DNA of 22,125 bases from CAZBBC01 sp964489835 (GTDB lineage: Bacteria > Calditrichota > Calditrichia > JAJRVZ01). The stretch lies in assembly GCA_964489835.1 (NCBI GenBank), contig CAZBBC010000068.1, forward strand, positions 1-22,125, in the 5' to 3' direction. The notes under the pieces were generated by a model, which worked only from the letters and a program-made list of their open reading frames with translations, was not told the DNA's origin and did not search any database. The position numbers and the translations under genes were made by a program. Below, in pieces: positions 1 to 8,031 of this stretch (positions are counted from its first letter, which is position 1; each line of letters opens with the position of its first letter).

Positions 1-14
1 CCCCTATTAAGGGG
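1..14 (+). other. Short hairpin at window edge
   Basis: CCCCT-ATTA-AGGGG forms a 5-bp stem with a 4-nt loop at the very start of the window. It may be the end of a terminator for a gene to the left, but no T-tract follows and the left context is missing. The rest of the first 100 bases shows no gene, only the ribosome binding site (GAGGA) of the next CDS. Confidence 0.25.
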
Positions 15-100
15 GGATACTATTGGTTCTAAAAGCATCGTATCGGATTTTTCTGCATAATAACTTTGTTTAGCACCAAAATTTTTTAGAGGATAAAACG

Positions 101-2077
101 ATGAAAAAAATCTTAATATTATGTTTATTAATCACATTCCCGGTGTTTTCACAATCTTTTGAGGGAAAATTTTTCTCCGGTGATGGGGATGTGGAATACC
201 TTGAGTTACTGGACATTGCCCGGCGAATGTTCGATCCCGATCCGGAATATCAAAATGTTTCCATGCTTTACACGCCCTGGTGGAATGGTTTTGTCGAGGG
301 ACCTACCTGGGATGCCTGGTGGATCCAGAACAGCTATGGTCCCACCTACTGTGCACTGCCATTTTATGAAGAGCCTTATCTTACATTTTTGCAGAACGCC
401 CAGGATCTTTGGTTTGATCAAATGGGTGATGGGCAGCGTATCGGTGCTAGGGATTGGGTGGCACCTGATGGTTGTTTATGCGATGCCGCCAGGCCGGGAT
501 GGATCATGTATAAACAGGGTGATGGTCGCATCGAGATACACGATTGGGGGATGGAATTCACGGCTGCCGGATTACTATTACAATCGGAACTTTTACTTAT
601 TAGCCGGGATTTAACCGCTGTTGCGCAATATTTACCCAAATTGGAACGTTGTGCCAATTTTATCGAAACTCGTCGCGACCCGAAAAATGATCTGTTTCTG
701 GCCGGACCGGCCGGTAATCTGCTCGCTCCCAGTTATGCCGGATGGAAACGACCGGATGGCTCTTATGGAATGGCCTATCTTACGGGATTATCGATCACTT
801 ACATTGCTGCTTTAGACCGTCTGATTGAACTGGAAAGACTGGCAGGTAATGATGTAAAAGTTAAGCATTATCGCGATCTTCAGGGCCGCGCCCGTGACGG
901 ATTAAAACAACTGACAACAGAAGAAGGCTACTTTATCAAATCACTGGATCCAAGCGGCGTACGCCACGGCGTTTACGGTGAAGAAAAACATGGTTATTTT
1001 GAGTCATCACCAAACCATGATGCCATTGCCTTTCGGGTCGTAGACGATGCCCAGGCCGAACGTATCTTCAACAAGATTGAAGCAATCCCTGGATTAAGAC
1101 GGCATCATGTAATTATTCCCAATGAACCGGGTTTGGATGATATGTATGATCCTGGTACATCATGGCTTTGGAAACACGGTACCTGGGTTAATGGCGGTCA
1201 TTGGTCCACCTGTGAAGCGCGGATGGTCCTTGCCTATTATCGATTAGGCAAATATGAGGATGCCCGCCGCTCCATGGAGCATATGCTTATGTTTGCCCGG
1301 CAATTCAGGATGGATAATCCTCTGGTGGAATTCGGGAGCAAGGTCTACCAACCCAAACAACCGATTAATTTGTGTTATGATTCCTTTGGACCGGTAGCGG
1401 CATTGATCCGCGGACTATTCGAATATGTTTACCGGGCAGAGGCTCTCACATTGATTCCACATATTCCGAAAGGTATTACCCGGCTGGAGCAGCACTTCCC
1501 GATTCGCTTCGGATCCAAAAAATTATATCTTTTAACAAAAGGGCAGGGCGTGATCACGGATGTTCGGGTGAACGGACAAACGCATAAGAATTTTGATGCC
1601 CGGTCCGTCTCATTAATGTTCGAGAAAACTCCCGATGAAGCGCATATTCAAATTGCCTTTGGCGGTGCTGAGTTAGATGAAATGTTAGAAAGTGGATTGG
1701 GGGTGTTAAAAGGTCAAGGACCTTCACTACTTACAGAATCCGAACAAGCGGATGATCCCTTTAAGAACAATGAAATTTTCCAACATATTCAGGCATTTTA
1801 TAATAAAAGTGCTACGGAAGAATTCAATAGCCGCTATGAAGTCCGCCATGCCGCCCTTGTTCTGCAGGCGGCCGATGCCTTACGCAAACGACACCGGATG
1901 TTGGCGGAAGGTGTCCTCCAGACATTGCCCGAGCCGGCTTTATCCGCAGCAGACACGGTATATGTTAATACGGTATATAAACTGGGTAAAGGGCTTGCAG
2001 AAAAACTCGATTCATATGTAGATTCCCAGGATTCTGTTTGTCAAAAGTTTTACCAACAATGGATCGATTCCCGTTAA
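101..2077 (+). CDS. Secreted six-hairpin glycosidase-like protein
   Basis: The 658-residue product begins with a Sec signal peptide (hydrophobic run 4-16, probable cut near residue 18) and should act in the periplasm or outside. Residues about 30-450 are rich in Trp/Gly loop motifs between helices, as in (alpha/alpha)6 glycosidases: TPWWNGFVEGPTWDAWW (58-74), HDWGMEFTAAG (147-157), AGWKRPDGSYGMAYL (213-227), NHDAIAFRVVDD (305-316) and GTWVNGGHWSTCEARM (360-375). Residues about 465-520 look like the C-terminal beta-sandwich seen in such enzymes (GVITDVRVNG). A helical tail of about 130 residues follows. The start is supported by GAGGA 7-8 nt upstream. I infer a carbohydrate-active role but cannot name the GH family, catalytic acid or substrate. 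Glu373 and Asp148 lie in conserved-looking motifs and are only candidates. It stands alone, with no visible operon partner. Confidence 0.6.
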   Translation: MKKILILCLLITFPVFSQSFEGKFFSGDGDVEYLELLDIARRMFDPDPEYQNVSMLYTPWWNGFVEGPTWDAWWIQNSYGPTYCALPFYEEPYLTFLQNAQDLWFDQMGDGQRIGARDWVAPDGCLCDAARPGWIMYKQGDGRIEIHDWGMEFTAAGLLLQSELLLISRDLTAVAQYLPKLERCANFIETRRDPKNDLFLAGPAGNLLAPSYAGWKRPDGSYGMAYLTGLSITYIAALDRLIELERLAGNDVKVKHYRDLQGRARDGLKQLTTEEGYFIKSLDPSGVRHGVYGEEKHGYFESSPNHDAIAFRVVDDAQAERIFNKIEAIPGLRRHHVIIPNEPGLDDMYDPGTSWLWKHGTWVNGGHWSTCEARMVLAYYRLGKYEDARRSMEHMLMFARQFRMDNPLVEFGSKVYQPKQPINLCYDSFGPVAALIRGLFEYVYRAEALTLIPHIPKGITRLEQHFPIRFGSKKLYLLTKGQGVITDVRVNGQTHKNFDARSVSLMFEKTPDEAHIQIAFGGAELDEMLESGLGVLKGQGPSLLTESEQADDPFKNNEIFQHIQAFYNKSATEEFNSRYEVRHAALVLQAADALRKRHRMLAEGVLQTLPEPALSAADTVYVNTVYKLGKGLAEKLDSYVDSQDSVCQKFYQQWIDSR

Positions 2078-2090
2078 CCGTCTGATCACT

Positions 2091-2122
2091 GAGTAAAGAC
2101 GTAGCAGGCTACGTCTCTACTC
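2091..2122. repeat. Imperfect hairpin repeat after glycosidase gene
   Basis: GAGTA-a-AGACGTAG, loop CAGG, CTACGTCT-c-TACTC: a stem of 8 + 5 bp with one mismatch, 13 nt after the stop codon of the preceding gene. It resembles the AGACGTAG/CTACGTCT palindromes scattered in FCB-group genomes. It may serve as a transcription end, but only AT-rich sequence follows, with no clean U-tract. Confidence 0.5.
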
Positions 2123-2154
2123 GGGAATATATTTATTTTGCAAAGTCGGTATCA

Positions 2155-2210
2155 TGATTGTCATTGCGAGCGTTAGCGTCAGCCACGGCTGATCCGCCGG
2201 AAAGCAATCT
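2155..2210. repeat. TCATTGCGAGC-type intergenic repeat
   Basis: The segment starts GATTGTCATTGCGAGCG and ends GGAAAGCAATCT. Its ends pair (GATTG 2156-2160 with CAATC 2205-2209) and an inner palindrome TCAGCC-AC-GGCTGA lies at 2179-2192. Repeats with this start and end are, from general knowledge, very common between genes in environmental Bacteroidota and other FCB genomes. It is not coding. Confidence 0.5.
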
Positions 2211-2291
2211 GATAAATTATTATGATAATATATCCTCATTCATCTATACTCTTTGATTTAGGATTTATAATTTTATAAGGAGAAAGTTATT

Positions 2292-2489
2292 ATGTTAAAG
2301 AACCTTCCACCTTATGTTATATTCATCATTAATGGGGCTATTTTTATTTTTGCCGGCATCAGGCTTTATTTAAAGCAGGACAATATTGGTGCTATTGTAC
2401 TTATGATATTGAGTATCATTATTTTGATAGTGGCATATATTACTTATAAAAATAGTAAAGTTGAAAGAGATAATCGAAGCACAAAATGA
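2292..2489 (+). CDS. Small two-helix membrane protein
   Basis: The product has 65 residues with two predicted membrane helices (about 8-25 and 33-52) joined by a short basic/polar loop (RLYLKQDN), and a charged tail (KNSKVERDNRSTK). A strong AAGGAG ribosome binding site lies 8-9 nt upstream of the ATG, which supports real translation despite the small size. I recognise no family. Positively charged residues both in the loop and at the end leave topology unclear. It sits alone between two repeats and a convergent cytochrome gene. Confidence 0.55.
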   Translation: MLKNLPPYVIFIINGAIFIFAGIRLYLKQDNIGAIVLMILSIIILIVAYITYKNSKVERDNRSTK

Positions 2490-2600
2490 ATTAAATAAAG
2501 CACCGTTAAAGAATTATTTGATACTTTCAGGAATCGAAACTTATCCAAAGGGGAACTGGGTGTATTGAGTTCGGTTTATCAATAATTATGGTTGCAGTAC

Positions 2601-2622
2601 CGAGAAATAGTTACATTTCTCG
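2601..2622 (+). terminator. Possible terminator hairpin
   Basis: CGAGAAAT, loop AGTTAC, ATTTCTCG: a perfect 8-bp stem followed by ATTTTATCT. It lies 112 nt after the small membrane protein and before the end of the convergent cytochrome gene. The T-run is weak and interrupted, so this is only a plausible terminator for + strand transcripts. Confidence 0.35.
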
Positions 2623-2674
2623 ATTTTATCTGTGATACTTCTTTGCGCGGTTAGTGATCAGAATAATTACAAAA

Positions 2675-4597
2675 TTACTTTAGGTATAATATTTTTTTAC
2701 CGGTAATTATTTTTTCTTTTGTTATCCCGTCAACAAAAATGACTTTTAAAAAATATTCCCCGCCCGGTATGGATGTACCTGTCTCGCTTTGTGCATTCCA
2801 ATTGATATGTATTAGATTTTTATTTACCTCCCGTTTTTCAAAGACGTAAACACGTTCACCCAGAATATTATATATCTCAATATTTAATTTTCCTGATTTG
2901 TCTGTTTGAATATCAAACTGAACATTTGGATTAAATGGATTTGGATAGGTTTTTACAGTCAGATAACTAACCGGAATTTTATTCTTTTTATCATCAATGA
3001 CAGTAGTGCCTACAGATAATCTTAAAGAATCTATTGTAACCGGAAGGTTGGGGATCGCATCGTAATACCCCATAAAAGTTGTTACCTCCGGATTGTCATA
3101 TTGCCGCAGATCTTCTACAAAACGTGGAGCCAGACTCTGGTAATAGATTTTTGCTTCAAGGGAGTATGGTTTGTTTCTGTCCAAACTTCCAATCAGATAG
3201 GTTACGGTGTCTGTTCCGGATCCACTGGGGTTAAAATTAGGATCATTTTCAGCAAAACCGATAACAGAAGTAGAATCATAATATTGGCCATCATTTGTAA
3301 ATCCTTTGGGCGGAATACGATTGTCTTTTATATATCCTGATGCACGCAACAACGTATAATTTACATTTTCATCGACATCTTTCATCACCGATTGATAAAC
3401 CTGAGATTGTAAACTATTCCTGATTATATCATGATGTACTTCATAAGGATCATCCAGTCCTTTTATTTCAGATTGATCCTCATCCCAGGCCCCGGATTCC
3501 CAAATCGCAGCACCTTCGTCCAGAACAGCCAGGTAAAGCCAGGCCCGGCGGCTGGGGTAAGCGGTTGGAAATTTATGACCGGATTTATTAATGACCGTTA
3601 GTTTAACCTGTAATGTATCATCGCTGAGCCAATTAAAAAATACATCCAGATCGGCTGTTTGTTTTTGTAGTAATCTTTTTGTCCGGGCGATTGTGCTATC
3701 AATTTCCACTGAGCCCGCGGTTACTCCTATACCAAAAGCATTTGCTTTCAAAATTTTCAGCATATAAATATTGCCTCCAACAAAATAGTGATTGGCATAA
3801 GGCAAACGGGAACTAAGTGAAGAAGGTCTATTGGAAATGATGACACCTTCTTCCAATACAGGCATATGGCAGGTTTGGCATTCAATTTCCTGCTGCGGAT
3901 ATATGCTATTTTTCCATTCTAAATAGGGTGTTTGTTCCGGCGCTTCACCGGCAATATTTCCCTCGTTATCAACATAGGGTGTAAATAATGTGTGGCAGGT
4001 GGCACACATTTCTGACTGAGTGGTATGTTCACCTAAAACGGGCGTATAATTGACGCTATTAATCATCGGCATTGTCAACGGATCCTGAAAAGGACCGTAG
4101 ATAATACGATCGTTTTCTATAAGATAATGACCATTAAATCTTTCATTTGTGCCAAGATTCTCAGATTTAATCTGATGACAGGCCGTACAACTTACCCCAT
4201 CCATTGCCAAGGGATCCGCCAACATCTCTGTAATTGTATATGCTTCCGCTTCGTTAAAAATTGCCTCCGTACGACCCAAAGGCGCATGGCAGGTGCTGCA
4301 CTTATCCTCAATAATGGTTTGTAAATGAGGGTTTTCTGTTACTTCTGCCGCTACCTTTGCCTGCCAGAAGGGATCTTTTGCGGCATTCGCCATCATGGCT
4401 GATCGCCACAATGTAACCGGGGAGACATCATTCCCATGTGAATCGATTAAAGCACTGGGATTAGTGGGTCCAACCAGATGACAGGTGGCACAATTACCTG
4501 ACCCGCTAAAAACGACCGATGTATTGGTTGGTAAGTTTTGAGCATTTAAAGCAGTACCCAGTACTATTATTATAAAAAACAAATGAGAAATTTTCAT
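2675..4597 (-). CDS. Exported pentaheme cytochrome c with type IX sorting domain
   Basis: The 640-residue product has a signal peptide (1-19, ending LNAQ) and five CxxCH heme sites: CATCH 36-40, CSTCH 100-104, CTACH 137-141, CATCH 198-202 and CQTCH 240-244. All lie in the first 245 residues, in a layout like cytochrome c554-type multiheme domains. Residues about 250-540 are a heme-free beta-rich region with no family I can name (it contains NKSGHKFPTAYPSRRAWLYL). Residues 543-640 are a type IX secretion sorting domain: PNPFNP at 552-557, IYNILGERV, and the end KKILYLK. This implies transport across the outer membrane and display or release at the surface, so a role in extracellular electron transfer is likely but inferred. 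It is monocistronic and divergent from the Lol-like operon, with 252 nt between the starts. Confidence 0.85.
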   Translation of the reverse strand: MKISHLFFIIIVLGTALNAQNLPTNTSVVFSGSGNCATCHLVGPTNPSALIDSHGNDVSPVTLWRSAMMANAAKDPFWQAKVAAEVTENPHLQTIIEDKCSTCHAPLGRTEAIFNEAEAYTITEMLADPLAMDGVSCTACHQIKSENLGTNERFNGHYLIENDRIIYGPFQDPLTMPMINSVNYTPVLGEHTTQSEMCATCHTLFTPYVDNEGNIAGEAPEQTPYLEWKNSIYPQQEIECQTCHMPVLEEGVIISNRPSSLSSRLPYANHYFVGGNIYMLKILKANAFGIGVTAGSVEIDSTIARTKRLLQKQTADLDVFFNWLSDDTLQVKLTVINKSGHKFPTAYPSRRAWLYLAVLDEGAAIWESGAWDEDQSEIKGLDDPYEVHHDIIRNSLQSQVYQSVMKDVDENVNYTLLRASGYIKDNRIPPKGFTNDGQYYDSTSVIGFAENDPNFNPSGSGTDTVTYLIGSLDRNKPYSLEAKIYYQSLAPRFVEDLRQYDNPEVTTFMGYYDAIPNLPVTIDSLRLSVGTTVIDDKKNKIPVSYLTVKTYPNPFNPNVQFDIQTDKSGKLNIEIYNILGERVYVFEKREVNKNLIHINWNAQSETGTSIPGGEYFLKVIFVDGITKEKIITGKKILYLK

Positions 4598-4721
4598 TTA
4601 ATCCTCAGGCAGCTAATTATTTTTAGTGATAAAATTTTTCTGCTGTTTATTTTTGTTTTAACTTAATTTCGATGAAAATAAAAAGGGTTGACCAAAATGG
4701 CAACTTTTATTGAAAAATGTA

Positions 4722-4750
4722 TCTTTTGATGAGCTTGGTTCATCAAAAGA
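4722..4750. promoter_or_regulatory. Perfect 11-bp inverted repeat in divergent promoter region
   Basis: TCTTTTGATGA (4722-4732), spacer GCTTGGT, TCATCAAAAGA (4740-4750): eleven paired bases, no mismatch. It lies between the divergent cytochrome and ABC-operon starts, about 100 nt before the ATPase ATG and about 125 nt before the cytochrome ATG. It could be a dimeric regulator site or an RNA hairpin. AT-rich sequence with a TATAAC-like box follows at 4755-4760. No matching copy was seen elsewhere in the window. Confidence 0.4.
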
Positions 4751-4849
4751 ATTATATAACCTGAATGTAAAATAAAATAAAATTTTCATTCAAAAAGATT
4801 TGCACCATAAACCGAATGATAAATAATAATTTGAAAAACGGAGACACAC

Positions 4850-5569
4850 ATGGCTCTAATAGAACTAAAAGATGTCGCACGAATTTATGAAATGGGAGAG
4901 ACCTCGATACAGGCGCTGGCAGATATAAATCTGGAAATTGATCAGCAAGCATTTGTTTCATTTGTCGGACCGTCAGGGAGTGGCAAAACAACTTTACTAA
5001 ACCTGATCGGATGTCTGGATAAGCCCAGTCACGGAGAAATACAAGTAAATGATGTTCGGGTAAACGAATTTAGTCGCAAAGATGCCGCTGTCTTTCGTGG
5101 TTCCAATATTGGATTTATTTTCCAGAATTTTAATCTTCTCCCTGTACTTACGGTGTATGAAAATGTAGAGTATCCCCTGATCATGGTGCAAAACATCCCT
5201 GAGAAAAAACGTCAGGAACAAGTTCTGAAATATTTAGAGGCTGTAGGGATGACGGATCAAAAAGACAAGTATCCGTCGCAGATATCGGGTGGGCAGAAAC
5301 AGAGAGTGGCTGTTGCGCGTGCGCTGGTATCAGACCCAAAATTGGTTCTGGCCGATGAACCGACGGCAAATCTCGATCACAAATCAGCCTACAGGGTCAT
5401 CGACCTGATGCGTCAAATGCAGCGAGAATTAAAAACGACTTTCATTTTTTCCACCCACGATCCCAAAATTGTTAAGGAAGCCGAAATCATTTATACCCTT
5501 GAAGACGGCAGGTTAGTGAACAGGGAACAGGTGACTCATACAAATAGCCAGGCGAAGGAGAAAAATTAA
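4850..5569 (+). CDS. ABC transporter ATPase, LolD/MacB type
   Basis: The 239-residue soluble ATPase of the LolD/MacB/FtsE class powers an FtsX-type permease. All nucleotide-binding elements are present: Walker A GPSGSGKTT (40-48), Q-loop Gln92, signature ISGGQKQR (145-152), Walker B LVLADEP (165-171), D-loop NLD and switch His203 (STHD). The ATG is preceded by CGGAGA 7-8 nt upstream. It is the first gene of a five-gene + strand operon; the permease starts one base after its stop. In this class ATP hydrolysis drives conformational change that extracts lipoproteins or moves periplasmic substrates, not classical import. Class assignment is firm; substrate is not known. Confidence 0.93.
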   Translation: MALIELKDVARIYEMGETSIQALADINLEIDQQAFVSFVGPSGSGKTTLLNLIGCLDKPSHGEIQVNDVRVNEFSRKDAAVFRGSNIGFIFQNFNLLPVLTVYENVEYPLIMVQNIPEKKRQEQVLKYLEAVGMTDQKDKYPSQISGGQKQRVAVARALVSDPKLVLADEPTANLDHKSAYRVIDLMRQMQRELKTTFIFSTHDPKIVKEAEIIYTLEDGRLVNREQVTHTNSQAKEKN

Positions 5570-5570
5570 A

Positions 5571-6824
5571 ATGAAGAATATATTTAAAATTTCCCTGCGC
5601 AACCTGTTACGTTATAAAAGACGTACTTTATTGACTTCCCTGCTTATCATATTAGGCGTGGTAATGGTTGTCGTTTTTTCCGGTATTTCAAAATCATTTA
5701 AGGGCATGATGATCGGTACAATCACTGATTCAATGATGGGGCATTTGCAGATTCATAAGAAGGGATATGTCAGTTCAATTGATAACCTGCCATTACATTT
5801 GAATCTGAAAGACGAAGAAATTAACAAATTAAAATTACTTCTGGATGAGAAGAGTGATGTGATCGAAGCCTATACTTTCAGAATCAAGTTCGGCGCCATG
5901 CTCAGTAATTATGAGCAAACAACAAACATCCGCCTGACGGCCGTTGATCCTGAAATGGAGAATAAAGCCAGCCCGGCTCTGGTTGGCCGAATTAAGGATT
6001 TTACAGGGGATGCCAATTCCTTCGTAAAAGAGGGAGAACTGATTGTTCCGGAAAATCTAGTCACAGGCCTGAAATTAAAAATAGGGCAGGAAGTCGTTTT
6101 GGTGGCAACAAATCAGGATGGTGCGGTAAATGGTATGTCCTTTACCATAGCCGGAGTTATGAGCGGATTAACCGGTCCTTCCGGCCGTGATGGCTATATG
6201 CATATCAATGATGCCAAAGATTTATTGCGGATTGATGGTAACGAAATCAATGAAATTGCCATCCGCCTTAAAGACGGCGATAATCTGGAAAACGTAAATA
6301 AAATGCTGAGCCAGAACTTAAAATCTTTGAATGGTTCGATAGATAAACCGACATTTGAATTACATACCTGGGCGCAGCTTTCACCATTTTCTACCATAGC
6401 AACCATTGTCGATTTACTGATCTATATCGTAAAAATAGTGCTGATATCTATCGTGCTGATCAGTATCCTAAATGTGATGATGATGTCTGTTTTCGAACGT
6501 GTCAGTGAAATCGGTACTATTTCAGCCATTGGTACACTACCTTCAAAAATTTTATGGCTTTTTGTCACCGAAGGATTTCTGCTTGGATTTATGAGTGCTA
6601 TCGTTGGGAGCATTATCAGCGTGCTGAGCCTGTATTTGATTAACTTTGCAGAGTTACGATTTTCTTTTGGACGCATGGAGGATATTCTTTTAAAGACATC
6701 TGTATCCAGCGCTGAATTGATTACCGTATCAATTATCGTTATCATTATTTCAATCTTATCCAGTTTGCAACCGGCCTATAAAGCATCAAAAATGGAACCG
6801 GTTGATGCATTAAGACATATATAA
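5571..6824 (+). CDS. FtsX-type ABC permease, LolC/LolE-like
   Basis: The 417-residue inner-membrane protein has the LolC/LolE/MacB layout: short cytosolic N-end with NLLRYKRRT, first helix about 19-39, a large periplasmic domain about 45-275, then helices at about 280-305, 328-358 and 382-402. The FtsX-family coupling region FERVSEIGTISAIGTLP follows helix 2 (about 307-323), and the protein ends with PVDALRHI, typical of the family. Its ribosome binding site (AAGGAG) lies inside the end of the ATPase gene and only one base separates the two genes, so they are co-translated partners. A homodimeric permease is expected because only one permease gene is present. It likely hands a lipid or lipoprotein to the LolA-like protein encoded two genes on. 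Confidence 0.9.
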   Translation: MKNIFKISLRNLLRYKRRTLLTSLLIILGVVMVVVFSGISKSFKGMMIGTITDSMMGHLQIHKKGYVSSIDNLPLHLNLKDEEINKLKLLLDEKSDVIEAYTFRIKFGAMLSNYEQTTNIRLTAVDPEMENKASPALVGRIKDFTGDANSFVKEGELIVPENLVTGLKLKIGQEVVLVATNQDGAVNGMSFTIAGVMSGLTGPSGRDGYMHINDAKDLLRIDGNEINEIAIRLKDGDNLENVNKMLSQNLKSLNGSIDKPTFELHTWAQLSPFSTIATIVDLLIYIVKIVLISIVLISILNVMMMSVFERVSEIGTISAIGTLPSKILWLFVTEGFLLGFMSAIVGSIISVLSLYLINFAELRFSFGRMEDILLKTSVSSAELITVSIIVIIISILSSLQPAYKASKMEPVDALRHI

Positions 6825-6833
6825 GGAGAAAAC

Positions 6834-7289
6834 ATGATGAGAGAAAATTTAAGAATTTTTTACTTGATATTATTTTTAAGTACCTTCTTTACACAAGTCC
6901 AACCATCTCTGTCATTTATATCTAATTCAGATGTGGACCCTTCAAAATCATCAAACAGAATAGCGGTAGCAACCGTTGGCGATAGCATGACTTCAGAGAT
7001 TAGCAAGAAAGCAGGCAGAGCACCCTATTATCTTATTTTTGATGGTAACGGTCTGTTCCTAAAATCTCTGATAAACCCTTCCCAAACGCGCGGACGCAGA
7101 GCCAGCACAGGCGTTGTTGATCTTCTCATAAAAGAGTCTGTTAAAACCGTAATTGCAGGCAAATTTGGTAATAAAATGAAAAAATTACTGGAGACAAATA
7201 ACATAGAATATCATGAACATAGCGGTGTTGCCCAGGATGTAGTGGGAACAATCGTGAAAAATAAACGGAGTAAGAATGGTCAAGAATAA
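6834..7289 (+). CDS. Exported NifX-like (dinitrogenase cofactor biosynthesis) domain protein
   Basis: The 151-residue product has a Sec-like signal or anchor (basic start MMREN, hydrophobic 8-22), a Ser-rich linker to about 40, then a NifX/NafY/ORP-type domain at 42-142. The domain is recognised by NRIAVATVGDSMTSEIS, the AGRAPYYLIFD turn (family FGR/FGH-x-FxIxD pattern), STGVVDLLIKESVKTVIAGKFG and NNIEYHEHSGVAQDVV. It has no cysteine; His127 and His129 are possible ligands. Two in-frame ATGs (6834, 6837) follow AAGGAG. It starts 9 nt after the permease stop and overlaps the LolA-like gene by 14 nt, so it is an integral operon member. NifX-type proteins normally bind Fe/Mo or Mo-Cu clusters in the cytosol; a predicted exported copy in a Lol-like operon is unusual. 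Its role is unknown. A non-cleaved N-terminal anchor is an alternative to secretion. Confidence 0.75.
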   Translation: MMRENLRIFYLILFLSTFFTQVQPSLSFISNSDVDPSKSSNRIAVATVGDSMTSEISKKAGRAPYYLIFDGNGLFLKSLINPSQTRGRRASTGVVDLLIKESVKTVIAGKFGNKMKKLLETNNIEYHEHSGVAQDVVGTIVKNKRSKNGQE

Positions 7290-8031
7290 ATTTATTCAAT
7301 TTCTGATATTTCTTTTTATTTCATCTATAATCTGGGCGCAGGAAAATCCCACAAATTCTCCCAAAGGTGATGAGATTCTAAAAAAGGTCGATGAAATTTT
7401 AACACCTGGATCCGTTGAATTCTACCGCAAGCTGATTAACGAAGAGCCGAATGGTAATAAAAAAGAATTTATCTTTTATTCGGTCAAAAAAGATCGCGAC
7501 AAGGTGGCGATGCTTTATCTGGCACCGGCAAGTGATAAAGGTCGGGCAACTCTGCGATTGGGTGATAATATGTGGCTGTATATTCCTAATGTCGGAAAAC
7601 CGATTCGAATTACCAGTATGCAATCTATTGTGGGCGGTGTGTTCAATAATGCAGACATTATGCGGCTTGATTATTCCGCCGAATACAATGTGAATAATCT
7701 TGAAGAAGACAGTGAGGATTATATTCTAGACTTAAAAGCCAAAACCAGGACTGTCTCTTATGACCGTTTGAAAATGTGGGTGATCAAAAAAAACAATATT
7801 GCTAAAAAAGTGGAATGCTATGCGGCATCGGGTAAACTGATCAAAACCCTCGATTTTAAAAATGTTAAAGATTTTGGTCAAGGTATGGTCCGGCCAGCGG
7901 TAGTCGAGACAACCAGTCCCCTCTACAAAGGCTTCAAATCTATCCTTATTTATTCCAAAATCAATCGTAAAAAATTTCCTGATGAAGTGTTCAGCCTGGA
8001 TTATCTCTCACGATTAGGCGAACTGCGATGA
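7276..8031 (+). CDS. LolA-like outer-membrane lipoprotein-sorting protein
   Basis: The 251-residue periplasmic protein has a signal peptide (1-21, ending IIWAQ) and the LolA-like half-barrel family layout found beside FtsX-type permeases (the 'outer membrane lipoprotein-sorting protein' group, PF17131-like). Recognisable parts are ILKKVDEILTPGSVEF near the mature N-end, NMWLYIPNVGKPIRITS, the SIVGGVFNNADIMRLDYSAEY segment and a late KFPDEVFSLDYLSRL. It overlaps the NifX-like gene upstream by 14 nt (CGGAG before its ATG) and the barrel gene downstream by 4 nt (ATGA). Its likely job is to carry a hydrophobic substrate from the permease across the periplasm. True LolA is distinct, and the cargo is not shown. 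Confidence 0.82.
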   Translation: MVKNKFIQFLIFLFISSIIWAQENPTNSPKGDEILKKVDEILTPGSVEFYRKLINEEPNGNKKEFIFYSVKKDRDKVAMLYLAPASDKGRATLRLGDNMWLYIPNVGKPIRITSMQSIVGGVFNNADIMRLDYSAEYNVNNLEEDSEDYILDLKAKTRTVSYDRLKMWVIKKNNIAKKVECYAASGKLIKTLDFKNVKDFGQGMVRPAVVETTSPLYKGFKSILIYSKINRKKFPDEVFSLDYLSRLGELR

